DNA from: CAZAPG01 sp964486935
Lineage (GTDB): Bacteria; Chloroflexota; Anaerolineae; 4572-78; J111
Direction of reading: 5' to 3'
DNA: 64,000 bases
Assembly: GCA_964486935.1 (NCBI GenBank)
Contig: CAZAPG010000024.1
Location: 30,282 to 94,281, forward strand
Positions 52,610-62,655 of this stretch are shown here, in pieces; position 1 is the first letter of the stretch, and each line of letters begins with the position of its first letter. The notes under the pieces were generated by a model. It did not search any database. It saw only the letters and a program-made list of their open reading frames with translations, and was not told where the DNA came from. The translations under genes and the position numbers were made by a program.

Positions 52610-53629
52610 ATGAAGGCCATCTCTTTTGCCGCGCCCCGAACCATCGAAATTATCGACATTCCCCCGCCCCAACCGGGGCCGGCCGAGGTGCTGGTTGACA
52701 TCCATTACGTGGGCCTGTGCGGCACCGACCTCAACACCTATCGCGGGTTGATGCCGCTGGTAACGTACCCCCGCATTCCCGGCCACGAAGTGAGCGGCGT
52801 TATCATGGCCAAAGGGGGGCAGGTCCCCGACTCGATTGGCCTGGGGGATAAAGTCATGCTCTCGCCCTATTCCGAATGTGGCGTTTGCCCGGCCTGCCGG
52901 GTGGGTCGGCCCAACTGCTGCCAATACAACCAGACTCTGGGGGTGCAGCGCGATGGGGCCATGACCGGTCAATTTGCCATTCATTACAGCAAGGTGTTTA
53001 CCAGCCGCCGCCTCTCGCTAGAGGAGCTGGCGCTGGTCGAGCCGCTCAGCGTAGGCTACCACGCCGCCAATCGCGGGCGCGTTACCGAGATGGACACGGT
53101 ATTGGTGATTGGCTGCGGGGCTATCGGTATGGGGGCTATTGCCGCCGCCGCGCGCAAGGGGGCCGCCGTTATTGCCACAGATATTGATGAGGCCAAACTG
53201 GCGACCGCCAAAAAGTTTGGGGCGCAGTACGGCATTAATTCTACCCAACAAGATGTGACAGGAGTAATTAATGAACTGACAAATAACGAAGGCGTGAGCG
53301 TGGCCATTGAAGCGGTCGGTTTGCCGGAAACTTACCGTTTGGCGCTGCGGTTGGTTGCATTTGCGGGCAGGGTGGTGTACATTGGTTACGCCAAAAAAGA
53401 AGCCTGCTTTGATACCGCCGATATTGTCCGCAAAGAGCTGGATATTATGGGGTCGCGCAATGCGTTACGGGTCTTCCCGGCTGTTATCAAAATGCTGGAA
53501 CAGCAAGAGCAGCCTTTTTTGGAGTTGGTCACAGCCAAATATCCGTTTAACCAGGCTGCCGCTGCTTTTGCCAGTTGGGATGCAGACCCCGGCAGCTTTA
53601 CCAAAATACTGCTCAACCTAAAAAATTAA
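52610..53629 (+). CDS. Zinc-dependent polyol/sugar-acid dehydrogenase (MDR)
   Basis: Catalytic zinc ligands are in VGLCGTDLN and PGHEVSG; the structural zinc cluster reads CGVCPACRVGRPNC with four Cys. The Rossmann motif is VIGCGAIGMGA and VIATDIDE suggests NAD+. At 339 residues it is a normal sorbitol/threonine-dehydrogenase-type MDR. From its position after the lactonase it may oxidise the sugar acid (for example fuconate-type) or a polyol. Exact substrate unknown. Confidence 0.82.
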   Translation: MKAISFAAPRTIEIIDIPPPQPGPAEVLVDIHYVGLCGTDLNTYRGLMPLVTYPRIPGHEVSGVIMAKGGQVPDSIGLGDKVMLSPYSECGVCPACRVGRPNCCQYNQTLGVQRDGAMTGQFAIHYSKVFTSRRLSLEELALVEPLSVGYHAANRGRVTEMDTVLVIGCGAIGMGAIAAAARKGAAVIATDIDEAKLATAKKFGAQYGINSTQQDVTGVINELTNNEGVSVAIEAVGLPETYRLALRLVAFAGRVVYIGYAKKEACFDTADIVRKELDIMGSRNALRVFPAVIKMLEQQEQPFLELVTAKYPFNQAAAAFASWDADPGSFTKILLNLKN

Positions 53630-53651
53630 AAATGGAGGAATTGGGAAACGA

Positions 53652-54668
53652 ATGTCCGGCAAACCTGACCGAAATCTGGCCATGGATTTAGTTCGTGTTA
53701 CCGAAGCTGCCGCCCTGTCTGCCGCCCGCTACATGGGCCTGGGCAAAAAGGAGGCCGGTGACAAAGCCGCCGTAGATGCCATGCGCTCTGTGCTGGAAAC
53801 CATCGAAATGGATGGCGTGGTAGTTATTGGCGAAGGTGAAAAAGATAATGCCCCCATGCTCTACAACGGCGAGCGGGTAGGCAGCGGGCGTCCGCCCGAA
53901 GTGGATGTGGCGGTTGACCCCATCGAAGGGACCACCCTGCTGGCCCTGGGCCGGCCCAATGCCATTGCCGTTATCGCCATTGCCGAGCGCGGCGGCATGT
54001 GGAATCCCGGCCCCTCGTTGTACGTCAACAAAATTGTGGTAGAAAAGGCCGCCCGGCAGGCCATCGACATTACGCTATCGGCCACCGAAAATCTGTACCG
54101 CATTGCCGGCGCATTGGGACGGCCCACCAGCGAGTTGACCGTGTTTCTTCTGGACAAACCCCGCCACAAAGATTTGATTGCCGAAGTTCGCCAGGCCGGG
54201 GCGCGCATTGCCCTTTACACCGATGGCGACGTGGTGGGCGCGTTGATGGCCGCCATCCCCGGCACCGGCATCGACGTGTTGATGGGTATTGGCGGCACGC
54301 CCGAAGGCGTTATTGCCGCTGCCGCCGTCAAAGCGTTGGGGGGCGGAATGCAGGCCATGCTGGCTCCCCAGAGCAAAGCCGAGCGCAAAAAAATAAAGGC
54401 GGCTATGAATATCAAGCTGGGCCAGGTGCTCACCCTGGATGACCTGATAAAATGTGACGACGCCTTTTTTGCCGCCACCGGCATCACCGACGGCCCCTTT
54501 TTAGAAGGCATTCATTTTGACCGCGAAGGCGGCGTCACCACCCACAGCATCGTCATCCGGGCGCTATCCGGCTCTATGCGCTACATCAAAGGTGTCCACC
54601 AGCTCCGCCGGGATGTGGCCTTTGCCCGCGTGGGCGTGCAAGAGGCGGTTGAAATAGCCACGCAATAG
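53652..54668 (+). CDS. glpX: Class II fructose-1,6-bisphosphatase
   Basis: The 338-residue protein is GlpX-like throughout: MDLVRVTEAAALSAARYMG, EMDGVVVIGEGEKD, VDPIEGTTLLALG (metal Asp/Glu), LMGIGGTPEGVIAAAA and GITDGPFLEGI. It removes the 1-phosphate of fructose-1,6-bisphosphate in gluconeogenesis. Placed in a deoxy-sugar operon it would channel triose phosphates back to hexose phosphate. The start ATG follows GGAGG (about 53634). Confidence 0.93.
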   Translation: MSGKPDRNLAMDLVRVTEAAALSAARYMGLGKKEAGDKAAVDAMRSVLETIEMDGVVVIGEGEKDNAPMLYNGERVGSGRPPEVDVAVDPIEGTTLLALGRPNAIAVIAIAERGGMWNPGPSLYVNKIVVEKAARQAIDITLSATENLYRIAGALGRPTSELTVFLLDKPRHKDLIAEVRQAGARIALYTDGDVVGALMAAIPGTGIDVLMGIGGTPEGVIAAAAVKALGGGMQAMLAPQSKAERKKIKAAMNIKLGQVLTLDDLIKCDDAFFAATGITDGPFLEGIHFDREGGVTTHSIVIRALSGSMRYIKGVHQLRRDVAFARVGVQEAVEIATQ

Positions 54669-54732
54669 CGGGTTTTGGGTTATAAAAGCTGGCCCGATTA
54701 CCAATTACTGCTTACTGACAGAGGAAAATACT

Positions 54733-55824
54733 ATGCCCTGGCAAACAGAAATTCATTTGCAGACCGGGTTTTTCTCCGAGGCCGAAAAAGTGTTAGCCGA
54801 ATACCGGGGGCTGACGGCCTCAACATTTGTGTATAGCAGCGGCGTGTCCGCTTTGCGACTAAAAAATCAGGCAGGCCAAATTATTGCGCTACCCTTTCAG
54901 GGGCAGCAAATCTGGCACGCCGAATTTCACGGACGGCCCCTCACCATGAAGTCCATGTTTAGCCAACCCTACCCCACCACCACCTACCTGAACACCTATG
55001 GGGCTTTTCTGCTCCATTGCGGGGCCACGGCTATGGGCGTTCCCGGCCCGGACGATGCCCACCCCCTGCACGGTGAGTTGCCCAACGCGCCCTACCAGAG
55101 CGCCCGCCTGCTCATCGGCCACGATGAGCAGGGCGACTACATGGCCGTGACCGGCACTTTTCAATTTACCGTGGCTTTTAATCACAACTACCTGGCCACG
55201 CCGCTGGTTAAACTGTATGCCGGCTCCAGCACGATGCCGGTTTCAATGACCATCCAAAACCTCAAACGCTCCCCTATGGAATTGATGTATCTGGCGCATG
55301 TCAATTTTAGACCCGTAGACAACGGCCGGCTCATCTATTCTGCCCCGTGCGACCCCCAGCACGCGCGCGTGCGCAGCAGTATCCCGGCTCACATTCGACC
55401 GCCGCAAGGATACAAAGAATTTCTGGCCGAGCTGGAAGCGAGTCCCCAAAAGCACAACACCCTCAGCCCCGGCCTGGCCTTTGACCCGGAAGTGGTCTTT
55501 TTTATCGACTACCGGACCGACGCGGCAGGTTGGGCGCACAGCATGCAGCTTCACCCGGATGGCTCCGCCGACCTGATCAGCCATCGCCCGGAAGAGTTGG
55601 ACCACGGCGTTCGCTGGATTAGCCGCACCGCCGACCAGGACTGCCTGGGCATCATTTTGCCCGCCACCGCCGAGCCGGAAGGCTACAGCGCCGAAAAGGC
55701 CAAAGGCAACCTCAAAATCATTGAGCCGGGCGGCGTATGGCGCTGCCATCTGGAGGTTGGCTACCTCTCCCCGGCAGAGGCCAGCGAAATGGCGGCTAAC
55801 ATAGAGCAAATACTTGGAGATTAG
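54733..55824 (+). CDS. DUF4432-like aldose-epimerase-fold protein
   Basis: The 363-residue protein has the beta-sandwich repeats of the galactose-mutarotase superfamily: IIALPFQGQQIWHAEFHGRPL, HPLHGELPNAPYQSA (His near 107) and LMYLAHVNFRPVDNG. These fit the DUF4432 group found in sugar operons. Such proteins probably interconvert anomers or isomers of a sugar. It starts 64 bases after glpX and ends 9 bases before the ribulokinase-like gene. Confidence 0.7.
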   Translation: MPWQTEIHLQTGFFSEAEKVLAEYRGLTASTFVYSSGVSALRLKNQAGQIIALPFQGQQIWHAEFHGRPLTMKSMFSQPYPTTTYLNTYGAFLLHCGATAMGVPGPDDAHPLHGELPNAPYQSARLLIGHDEQGDYMAVTGTFQFTVAFNHNYLATPLVKLYAGSSTMPVSMTIQNLKRSPMELMYLAHVNFRPVDNGRLIYSAPCDPQHARVRSSIPAHIRPPQGYKEFLAELEASPQKHNTLSPGLAFDPEVVFFIDYRTDAAGWAHSMQLHPDGSADLISHRPEELDHGVRWISRTADQDCLGIILPATAEPEGYSAEKAKGNLKIIEPGGVWRCHLEVGYLSPAEASEMAANIEQILGD

Positions 55825-55833
55825 GATTAAACT

Positions 55834-57492
55834 ATGAGCAAATACACCCTTGGCCTCGATTTTGGCACCGAATCGGCCCGGGCCGTGCTGGTTGATGTCG
55901 CCACCGGTGAAATTGTCGCCACCGCCGTTGAAGCCTACCCCGACGGCGTGATTGATGAAAAACTGCCCGGCAGCGACACGCCTCTGCCGCCCGATTGGGC
56001 CTTGCAAAATGCGTCAGACTGGCTGACCACTCTGACAACGACTGTGCAAAAAGTGCTGGCCCAGAGCGGCGTGCCCCATAATCAGGTGCTTGGCCTTGGT
56101 ATTGATTTTACCGCCTGCACCGTTTTGCCCACCACCGCCGATGGCGTGCCGTTGCACACCCTCGACGAATACCGCCGCCGGCCCCACGCCTGGGTCAAAC
56201 TCTGGAAACACCACGCCGCCCAACCCCAGGCCGACCGGGTCAACCAACTGGCCGCCGAACGCAACGAGACGTGGCTGCCTCGCTACGGCGGCAAAACCTC
56301 GTCGGAGTGGCTCATTCCCAAAGCGTTGCAACTGCTGGAAGAAGCGCCCGATATTTACCAAAAAGCCGCCCACATTGTTGAAGGCGCAGATTGGGTTGTC
56401 TGGCAGCTTACCGGCCAACTGGCCCGCAACGCCTGCGGGGCCGGCTACAAAGGCTACTGGCACAAAGCCGACGGCCACCCCCGCGCCGATTTTCTGGCCG
56501 CGCTTAATCCCCAACTGGCCGGGCTTTACGCCGATAAAGTAACCGCTCCGGTGGTGGCCCCCGGCACAAAAGTGGGCGGGCTGACCTCGGCCTGGGCCAA
56601 CCGGCTGGGGCTGGCCGGCGGCACCCCCGTGGCCGCGCCCATCATCGACGCTCACGCTGCGGTTCCCGGTGGCGGCGTAACCGGCCCCGGCGTCATGTTT
56701 ATGATTATGGGGACCTCTACCTGCCATATGCTGATGGCCGCCGAGGAAAAACCGGTCGAAGGCATTGCCGGGGTGGTGGAAGATGGCATTGTGCCGGGCC
56801 TGTTTGGCTACGAGGCCGGCCAGGCCGGCGCGGGCGATATTTTTGCCTGGCTGGTAGAGCATGGCGTGCCGCCCGTTTACCACAATGAAGCCGCCCGGCG
56901 CGGCCTCTCTTTGCACGATGTGTTGACTGAAAAGGCGGCGGCCCAACGGCCCGGCCAGCACGGCCTGCTGGCGCTGGACTGGTGGAACGGCAATCGCTCG
57001 ACCCTGATGGACGCCGACCTAAGCGGGCTGCTGCTTGGGGCCACACTGGGCGCCCGCGCCGAAGATATTTACCGCGCCCTTATCGAAGCTACCGCTTTTG
57101 GCACCCGCATGATTATCGAAACCTTTACCGGGCAGGGCGTGGCGGTAAACTCGATTGTGGCCGGCGGCGGTCTGGCCAAAAACAGCTTTCTCATGCAGCT
57201 TTACGCCGATATCAACAACCGCGAGCTGGCCCTGGCCGGTTCGGAGCAGGCGTCGGCGCTGGGCGCGGCCATGCTGGGGGCGGTGGCCGCCGGCTCGGCT
57301 GGTGGGGGGTACGACTCGCTGGCTGAGGCGGCCCAAAAGATGGCCCCGCCGCCGGCCAAAGTTTACCGGCCCATCGCCGCTAATGTTGCCCCCTACAACA
57401 CCCTCTACGCCGAATATCGCCGCCTGTACGATTATTTTGGGCGAGGCGAAAACAACGTCATGAAAGTGCTGCGGGAACTGCGGCGGGCATAA
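55834..57492 (+). CDS. Ribulokinase-like FGGY kinase
   Basis: The 552-residue kinase starts GLDFGTESARAVLVDV, the AraB-type phosphate-1 motif, with GVIDEKLPG and LGLGIDFTACTVLP, then YGGKTSSEWLIPKAL, GTSTCHMLM and IVAGGGLAKNSFL (adenosine motif). Length and the long mid-region fit ribulokinase more than xylulokinase. It phosphorylates a ketopentose or related ketose (L-ribulose, or a ketose made by FucI). The annotation to araB is likely but substrate range of this group is broad. Confidence 0.8.
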   Translation: MSKYTLGLDFGTESARAVLVDVATGEIVATAVEAYPDGVIDEKLPGSDTPLPPDWALQNASDWLTTLTTTVQKVLAQSGVPHNQVLGLGIDFTACTVLPTTADGVPLHTLDEYRRRPHAWVKLWKHHAAQPQADRVNQLAAERNETWLPRYGGKTSSEWLIPKALQLLEEAPDIYQKAAHIVEGADWVVWQLTGQLARNACGAGYKGYWHKADGHPRADFLAALNPQLAGLYADKVTAPVVAPGTKVGGLTSAWANRLGLAGGTPVAAPIIDAHAAVPGGGVTGPGVMFMIMGTSTCHMLMAAEEKPVEGIAGVVEDGIVPGLFGYEAGQAGAGDIFAWLVEHGVPPVYHNEAARRGLSLHDVLTEKAAAQRPGQHGLLALDWWNGNRSTLMDADLSGLLLGATLGARAEDIYRALIEATAFGTRMIIETFTGQGVAVNSIVAGGGLAKNSFLMQLYADINNRELALAGSEQASALGAAMLGAVAAGSAGGGYDSLAEAAQKMAPPPAKVYRPIAANVAPYNTLYAEYRRLYDYFGRGENNVMKVLRELRRA

Positions 57493-57677
57493 CCACAATA
57501 ACTGTATCTACATAGGAGTCCGACAGTCCCTCACGCCTTTGGCGACAACGAGAATGAAAATCCAACCCACCCCCACCTGCCGCCTTCGGCAACCGCTTCG
57601 CGTCCCCATGCCAGGGGAAGGATTGCCTGTGCCCTGAAAGGGTAGGGAGGGGGTCTATTTTCAAAGGAGAACCAAAA
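57493..57677. repeat. Intergenic repeat-like region before fucI
   Basis: GAAAAT near 57555 and ATTTTC near 57657 bracket a C-rich then G-rich stretch with small palindromes such as CCCC-ATGCCA-GGGG (about 57604-57617) and GCCTTTGGC. The pattern resembles that at 2004-2075 before the LysM gene. The ribosome binding site AAAGGAGAA of fucI lies at its end (about 57662). No coding potential was seen. Confidence 0.35.
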
Positions 57678-59492
<1,815 letters not shown>

Positions 59493-59532
59493 TACCTAAA
59501 CAATAAAATTCTTGCGCAATGAGCAAAAAGTT

Positions 59533-59614
59533 ACGCAGAGATTCGCAGAGAAATCACAGAGATTCGCAGAGAAAATAAAAAGGAACTCTGTGTCGCTCTG
59601 TATCTCCTCTGCGT
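59533..59614. repeat. Palindromic intergenic repeat with an 18-bp tandem unit
   Basis: Inverted ends ACGCAGAG (59533-59540) and CTCTGCGT (59607-59614) enclose an 18-bp direct repeat (CAGAGATTCGCAGAGAAA at 59536-59553 and 59557-59574). Similar GCAGAG/CTCTGTG-type palindromes are seen in many environmental bacterial genomes. It is followed by unassigned sequence to 59758. Confidence 0.55.
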
Positions 59615-59758
59615 TGCTCTATGTTCCTGTTTGGTTGTGGCTTGTCCACGTTAGGGCATAATCGTCGTTCATGTTTCGTGAGCCAAAATGTGAGAGACTC
59701 AAAGTTCAGACGTGCGCTTGCATCAGGAACTGGGGGCGCTTATTGGGAAATACTAAAA

Positions 59759-59837
59759 AACACAAAGGACACGAAGATTCCACAAAGTTCACCAGGATTC
59801 TTGGCGTTCTTCGCGCCTTCTTTGTGTCCTTTGCGTT
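59759..59837. repeat. Second palindromic intergenic repeat
   Basis: AACACAAAGGACACGAAG (59759-59776) is nearly complementary to the segment 59817-59837 (CTTCTTTGTGTCC..., with a 3-base bulge). The loop is about 40 bases. This family of CACAAAGGACAC palindromes is widespread between bacterial genes. It lies 37 bases before the LarA-like start. Together with the previous repeat it accounts for much of the 381-base gap 59493-59873, in which I see no gene. Confidence 0.6.
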
Positions 59838-59873
59838 AAAAAATGAAAATCCACTATTTTATGTGAGGGTAAA

Positions 59874-61139
59874 ATGTTAACCGGTAATGGATATGTGGAC
59901 AAACATCTCGCCGAAACCGAGATTCGGAATATTTTATTGGATGGGTTAGCCCAGGCCGATTTGTCGGGCAGGCGGGTGCTGGTCATCATCCCCGATAGCA
60001 CCCGCACCGCGCCTATCCCCCACATGTTCCGGCTGTTTTTCGACATTCTGGGCCAGGATGTCGCCGCGCTGGATTATCTGGTGGCGCTGGGCACCCACCC
60101 GCTCATGAGCGAAGAAGCCCTCAATAAACTGGTCGGCATTACCCCGGCGGAGCGCGCCGGCAAATACGCCGGGGTGAACATCTTCAACCATCGCTGGGAC
60201 GCGCCGGAAACCTTCATCAACCTGGGCCAGATTACGGCCGGCGAAGTTGAGGAAATTACCGGCGGGTTGCTGAATCAGGCGGTGGACGTGCGGCTCAACA
60301 GGCTTGTTTTTGATTACGACCAGCTTATCATCTGCGGCCCCACCTACCCGCACGAGGTGGTCGGTTTTTCCGGGGGCAACAAATACTTTTTCCCCGGCAT
60401 CGGCGGGGATGAGGTGATAAATTTTTCGCACTGGCTGGGCGCGGTCATTACCAGCTACGAGGTCATCGGCGCCAAATACACCCCGGTGCGCCGCATGATT
60501 GATAAAGCGGCCTCGTTTATTGACCTGCCCAAGCTGTGTTGCAGTCTGGTGGTCAAAGGGCAGGATTTGGCCGGGCTGTACATCGGCCCGCCCGAAGAGG
60601 CATATCAGGCCGCCGCCGAGCTGTCGAGCCAGATTCATATCCAATGGGTTGACCGACCTTTTGAGCGGGTGCTATCGGTGATGCCCCAAATGTACGATGA
60701 CATCTGGACGGCGGCCAAGGGCATGTACAAAACCGAACCGGCCATTGCCGCCGGCGGCGAGGTGATTATTTACGCCCCGCATATTGACGAGTTCAGTTAC
60801 ACCCACGGCAAATATCTGAACCAGATTGGCTACCACGTGCGCGACTATTTTTTGAAGCAGTGGGACAAGTTCAAAGATTACCCCGGCGGCGTGCTGGCCC
60901 ACAGCACCCACCTGCGCGGCATTGGCGAGTACGATGCCGCCACCGGCGTTGAATCGCCGCGCATTGAGGTGACGCTGGCGACCGGCATTTCCAAAGAGCG
61001 CTGCCGGCAGATGAACCTGGGCTACGCCGACCCCGACAGCATTAATTTTGATGACTGGCGAGAGCGGGAGAACGAGGGTATTTTGTTTGTGCCCAAGGCC
61101 GGCGAGATGTTGTATCGGGTGCGGGGGAATGATAATTAG
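59874..61139 (+). CDS. LarA-like (DUF2088) racemase-family protein
   Basis: The start has PDSTRTAPIP, the Asp-x-Thr-Arg motif of LarA; GTHPLMSEEAL supplies the first catalytic His; HEVVGFSGGNKYFFPG matches the His/Lys segment of LarA where the Lys carries the nickel-pincer cofactor; and FSHWLGA gives a further His. At 421 residues the length fits lactate racemase LarA. Relatives include other 2-hydroxy-acid racemases/epimerases, so this one may act on lactate from deoxy-sugar breakdown or on a sugar acid. No larB, larC or larE is in the window. Ribosome binding site GAGGG at 59865-59869. Confidence 0.8.
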   Translation: MLTGNGYVDKHLAETEIRNILLDGLAQADLSGRRVLVIIPDSTRTAPIPHMFRLFFDILGQDVAALDYLVALGTHPLMSEEALNKLVGITPAERAGKYAGVNIFNHRWDAPETFINLGQITAGEVEEITGGLLNQAVDVRLNRLVFDYDQLIICGPTYPHEVVGFSGGNKYFFPGIGGDEVINFSHWLGAVITSYEVIGAKYTPVRRMIDKAASFIDLPKLCCSLVVKGQDLAGLYIGPPEEAYQAAAELSSQIHIQWVDRPFERVLSVMPQMYDDIWTAAKGMYKTEPAIAAGGEVIIYAPHIDEFSYTHGKYLNQIGYHVRDYFLKQWDKFKDYPGGVLAHSTHLRGIGEYDAATGVESPRIEVTLATGISKERCRQMNLGYADPDSINFDDWRERENEGILFVPKAGEMLYRVRGNDN

Positions 61140-61156
61140 CGCAGAGGATTGTCGGG

Positions 61157-62647
61157 ATGAGTCACACTAAAAACTTTTTGGCTTTTGACCTGGGCGCGGA
61201 GAGTGGCCGGGCGGTGGTGGGACGCTTTGATGGAGAAAAGCTGGCGCTCGAAGAAATTCACCGTTTTCCCAATGGGCCAACCCGCGTGCATGGCAGCCTG
61301 TACTGGAATGTGCTGCTGCTTTTTGCCGAGATGAAAAACGGGCTGGCCAAAGCGGTTCGGGAAAATGGGCTGGCTATTGCCGCCATCGGGCTGGATACGT
61401 GGGGCGTCGATTACGGTCTGCTCGACCGGCAGGGACGGCTCATCGGCAACCCCTATCACTACCGCGACAGCCGCACCGACGGGATGATTGACAGGGCGTG
61501 CCAGATTGTGCCTCGCGCCGAAATTTTTGCCCAAACCGGCCTGCAATTTATGCAGTTGAACACCCTGTTTCAACTGTTTGCCATGGCCCAACAGCACGAC
61601 CCCGCCCTGGAAATGGCCGATAGCCTGCTGATGATGCCCGACCTGTTCAACTACTGGTTCACCGGCCAGAAAGCCTGCGAGTATACCATTGCCAGCACCA
61701 GCCAGTGTTACAATATGCAGCAGAATGAGTGGTCAACCGATTTGCTGCAAAAGCTGGGCATCCCGACCCACATTTTTCAAAATATCATTCAGCCCGGTAC
61801 AGAGCTTGGCCCGCTGCTGCCCGCGCTGGCCCATGAAATTGGCGTTAACGAAAATATTCCGGTGATTGCGCCCGGCTGCCACGATACCGCCAGCGCGGTC
61901 GCTGCTGTGCCGGTTGATGAGTCCGTAAAAAACAGCTTTGCCTACATCAGCTCCGGCACCTGGTCGCTGGTGGGCGCAGAGATTGCCGCGCCCGTTATTA
62001 ACGACAAGTGCCTGGCCTACAACTTTACCAACGAAGGCGGCGTGCAAAACAGTATCCGGCTGCTCAAAAACCTGGGCGGGCTGTGGCTGGTGCAGGAGAG
62101 CCGCCGCACCTGGGCGCAACAGGGCCAGGAGCTATCTTACGACCATCTGACCCGGCTGGCCGAAGAAGCCGCGCCCTTTGCCGCCTTGATTGACCCGGAT
62201 GACCCGTTGTTTCTGGCTCCCGGCGATATGCCGGCCCGCATTGTTGATTTTTGCCGCCGCAGCGGGCAAATGCCGCCCCAAAGCAAGGGCGCCCTGGTGC
62301 GCTGCGCGCTGGAAAGCCTGGCCCTGAAATACCGCTGGGTGATTAGCCGGTTGGAGGAGTTGACTGAGCGGCCTATCAGCACCGTGCATATTGTGGGCGG
62401 CGGCACCCAAAACCGGCTGCTCAACCAGTTTACGGCCAACGCCACCGGCCGCCCGGTTATCACCGGCCCCATCGAGGCTACGGCCATCGGCAATATTTTA
62501 ATGCAAATGCTGGCCGTGGGCGAGATTGGCTCGCTGGATGAGGGCCGGCAAATTGCGCGTCGCTCGTTTGCGGTTGAAACCTACCAGCCTCAAGAAAACA
62601 TTGCCTGGGATGAGGCGTATGAGCAGTTGTTGAAGCTGATGGAATAA
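61157..62647 (+). CDS. rhaB: Rhamnulokinase-like FGGY kinase
   Basis: The 496-residue kinase starts FLAFDLGAESGRAVVGRF, has IGLDTWGVDYGLLDRQG, MPDLFNYWFTG, YISSGTWSLVG and IVGGGTQNRLLNQFTAN. These match RhaB-type kinases. It phosphorylates L-rhamnulose at O1 and may also take L-fuculose, which FucI would deliver. It starts 17 bases after the LarA-like gene and ends 8 bases before the DUF89 gene. Assignment to RhaB over FucK is based on the motif style; not certain. Confidence 0.83.
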   Translation: MSHTKNFLAFDLGAESGRAVVGRFDGEKLALEEIHRFPNGPTRVHGSLYWNVLLLFAEMKNGLAKAVRENGLAIAAIGLDTWGVDYGLLDRQGRLIGNPYHYRDSRTDGMIDRACQIVPRAEIFAQTGLQFMQLNTLFQLFAMAQQHDPALEMADSLLMMPDLFNYWFTGQKACEYTIASTSQCYNMQQNEWSTDLLQKLGIPTHIFQNIIQPGTELGPLLPALAHEIGVNENIPVIAPGCHDTASAVAAVPVDESVKNSFAYISSGTWSLVGAEIAAPVINDKCLAYNFTNEGGVQNSIRLLKNLGGLWLVQESRRTWAQQGQELSYDHLTRLAEEAAPFAALIDPDDPLFLAPGDMPARIVDFCRRSGQMPPQSKGALVRCALESLALKYRWVISRLEELTERPISTVHIVGGGTQNRLLNQFTANATGRPVITGPIEATAIGNILMQMLAVGEIGSLDEGRQIARRSFAVETYQPQENIAWDEAYEQLLKLME

Positions 62648-62655
62648 CCCGCCCG

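Noticed and set aside
51776..53629. Classic L-threonine dehydrogenase annotation for the alcohol dehydrogenase
   Set aside because: The family signature fits several polyol and sugar-acid dehydrogenases; the lactonase and AKR neighbours make a threonine role unlikely.
56014..56961. A 315-codon open frame on the - strand opposite the ribulokinase-like gene
   Set aside because: It is antisense to a kinase with clear FGGY motifs and shows shadow-type composition.
59533..59614. Possible CRISPR-like repeat
   Set aside because: There are only two copies of an 18-bp unit separated by 3 bases, without spacers and without cas genes.
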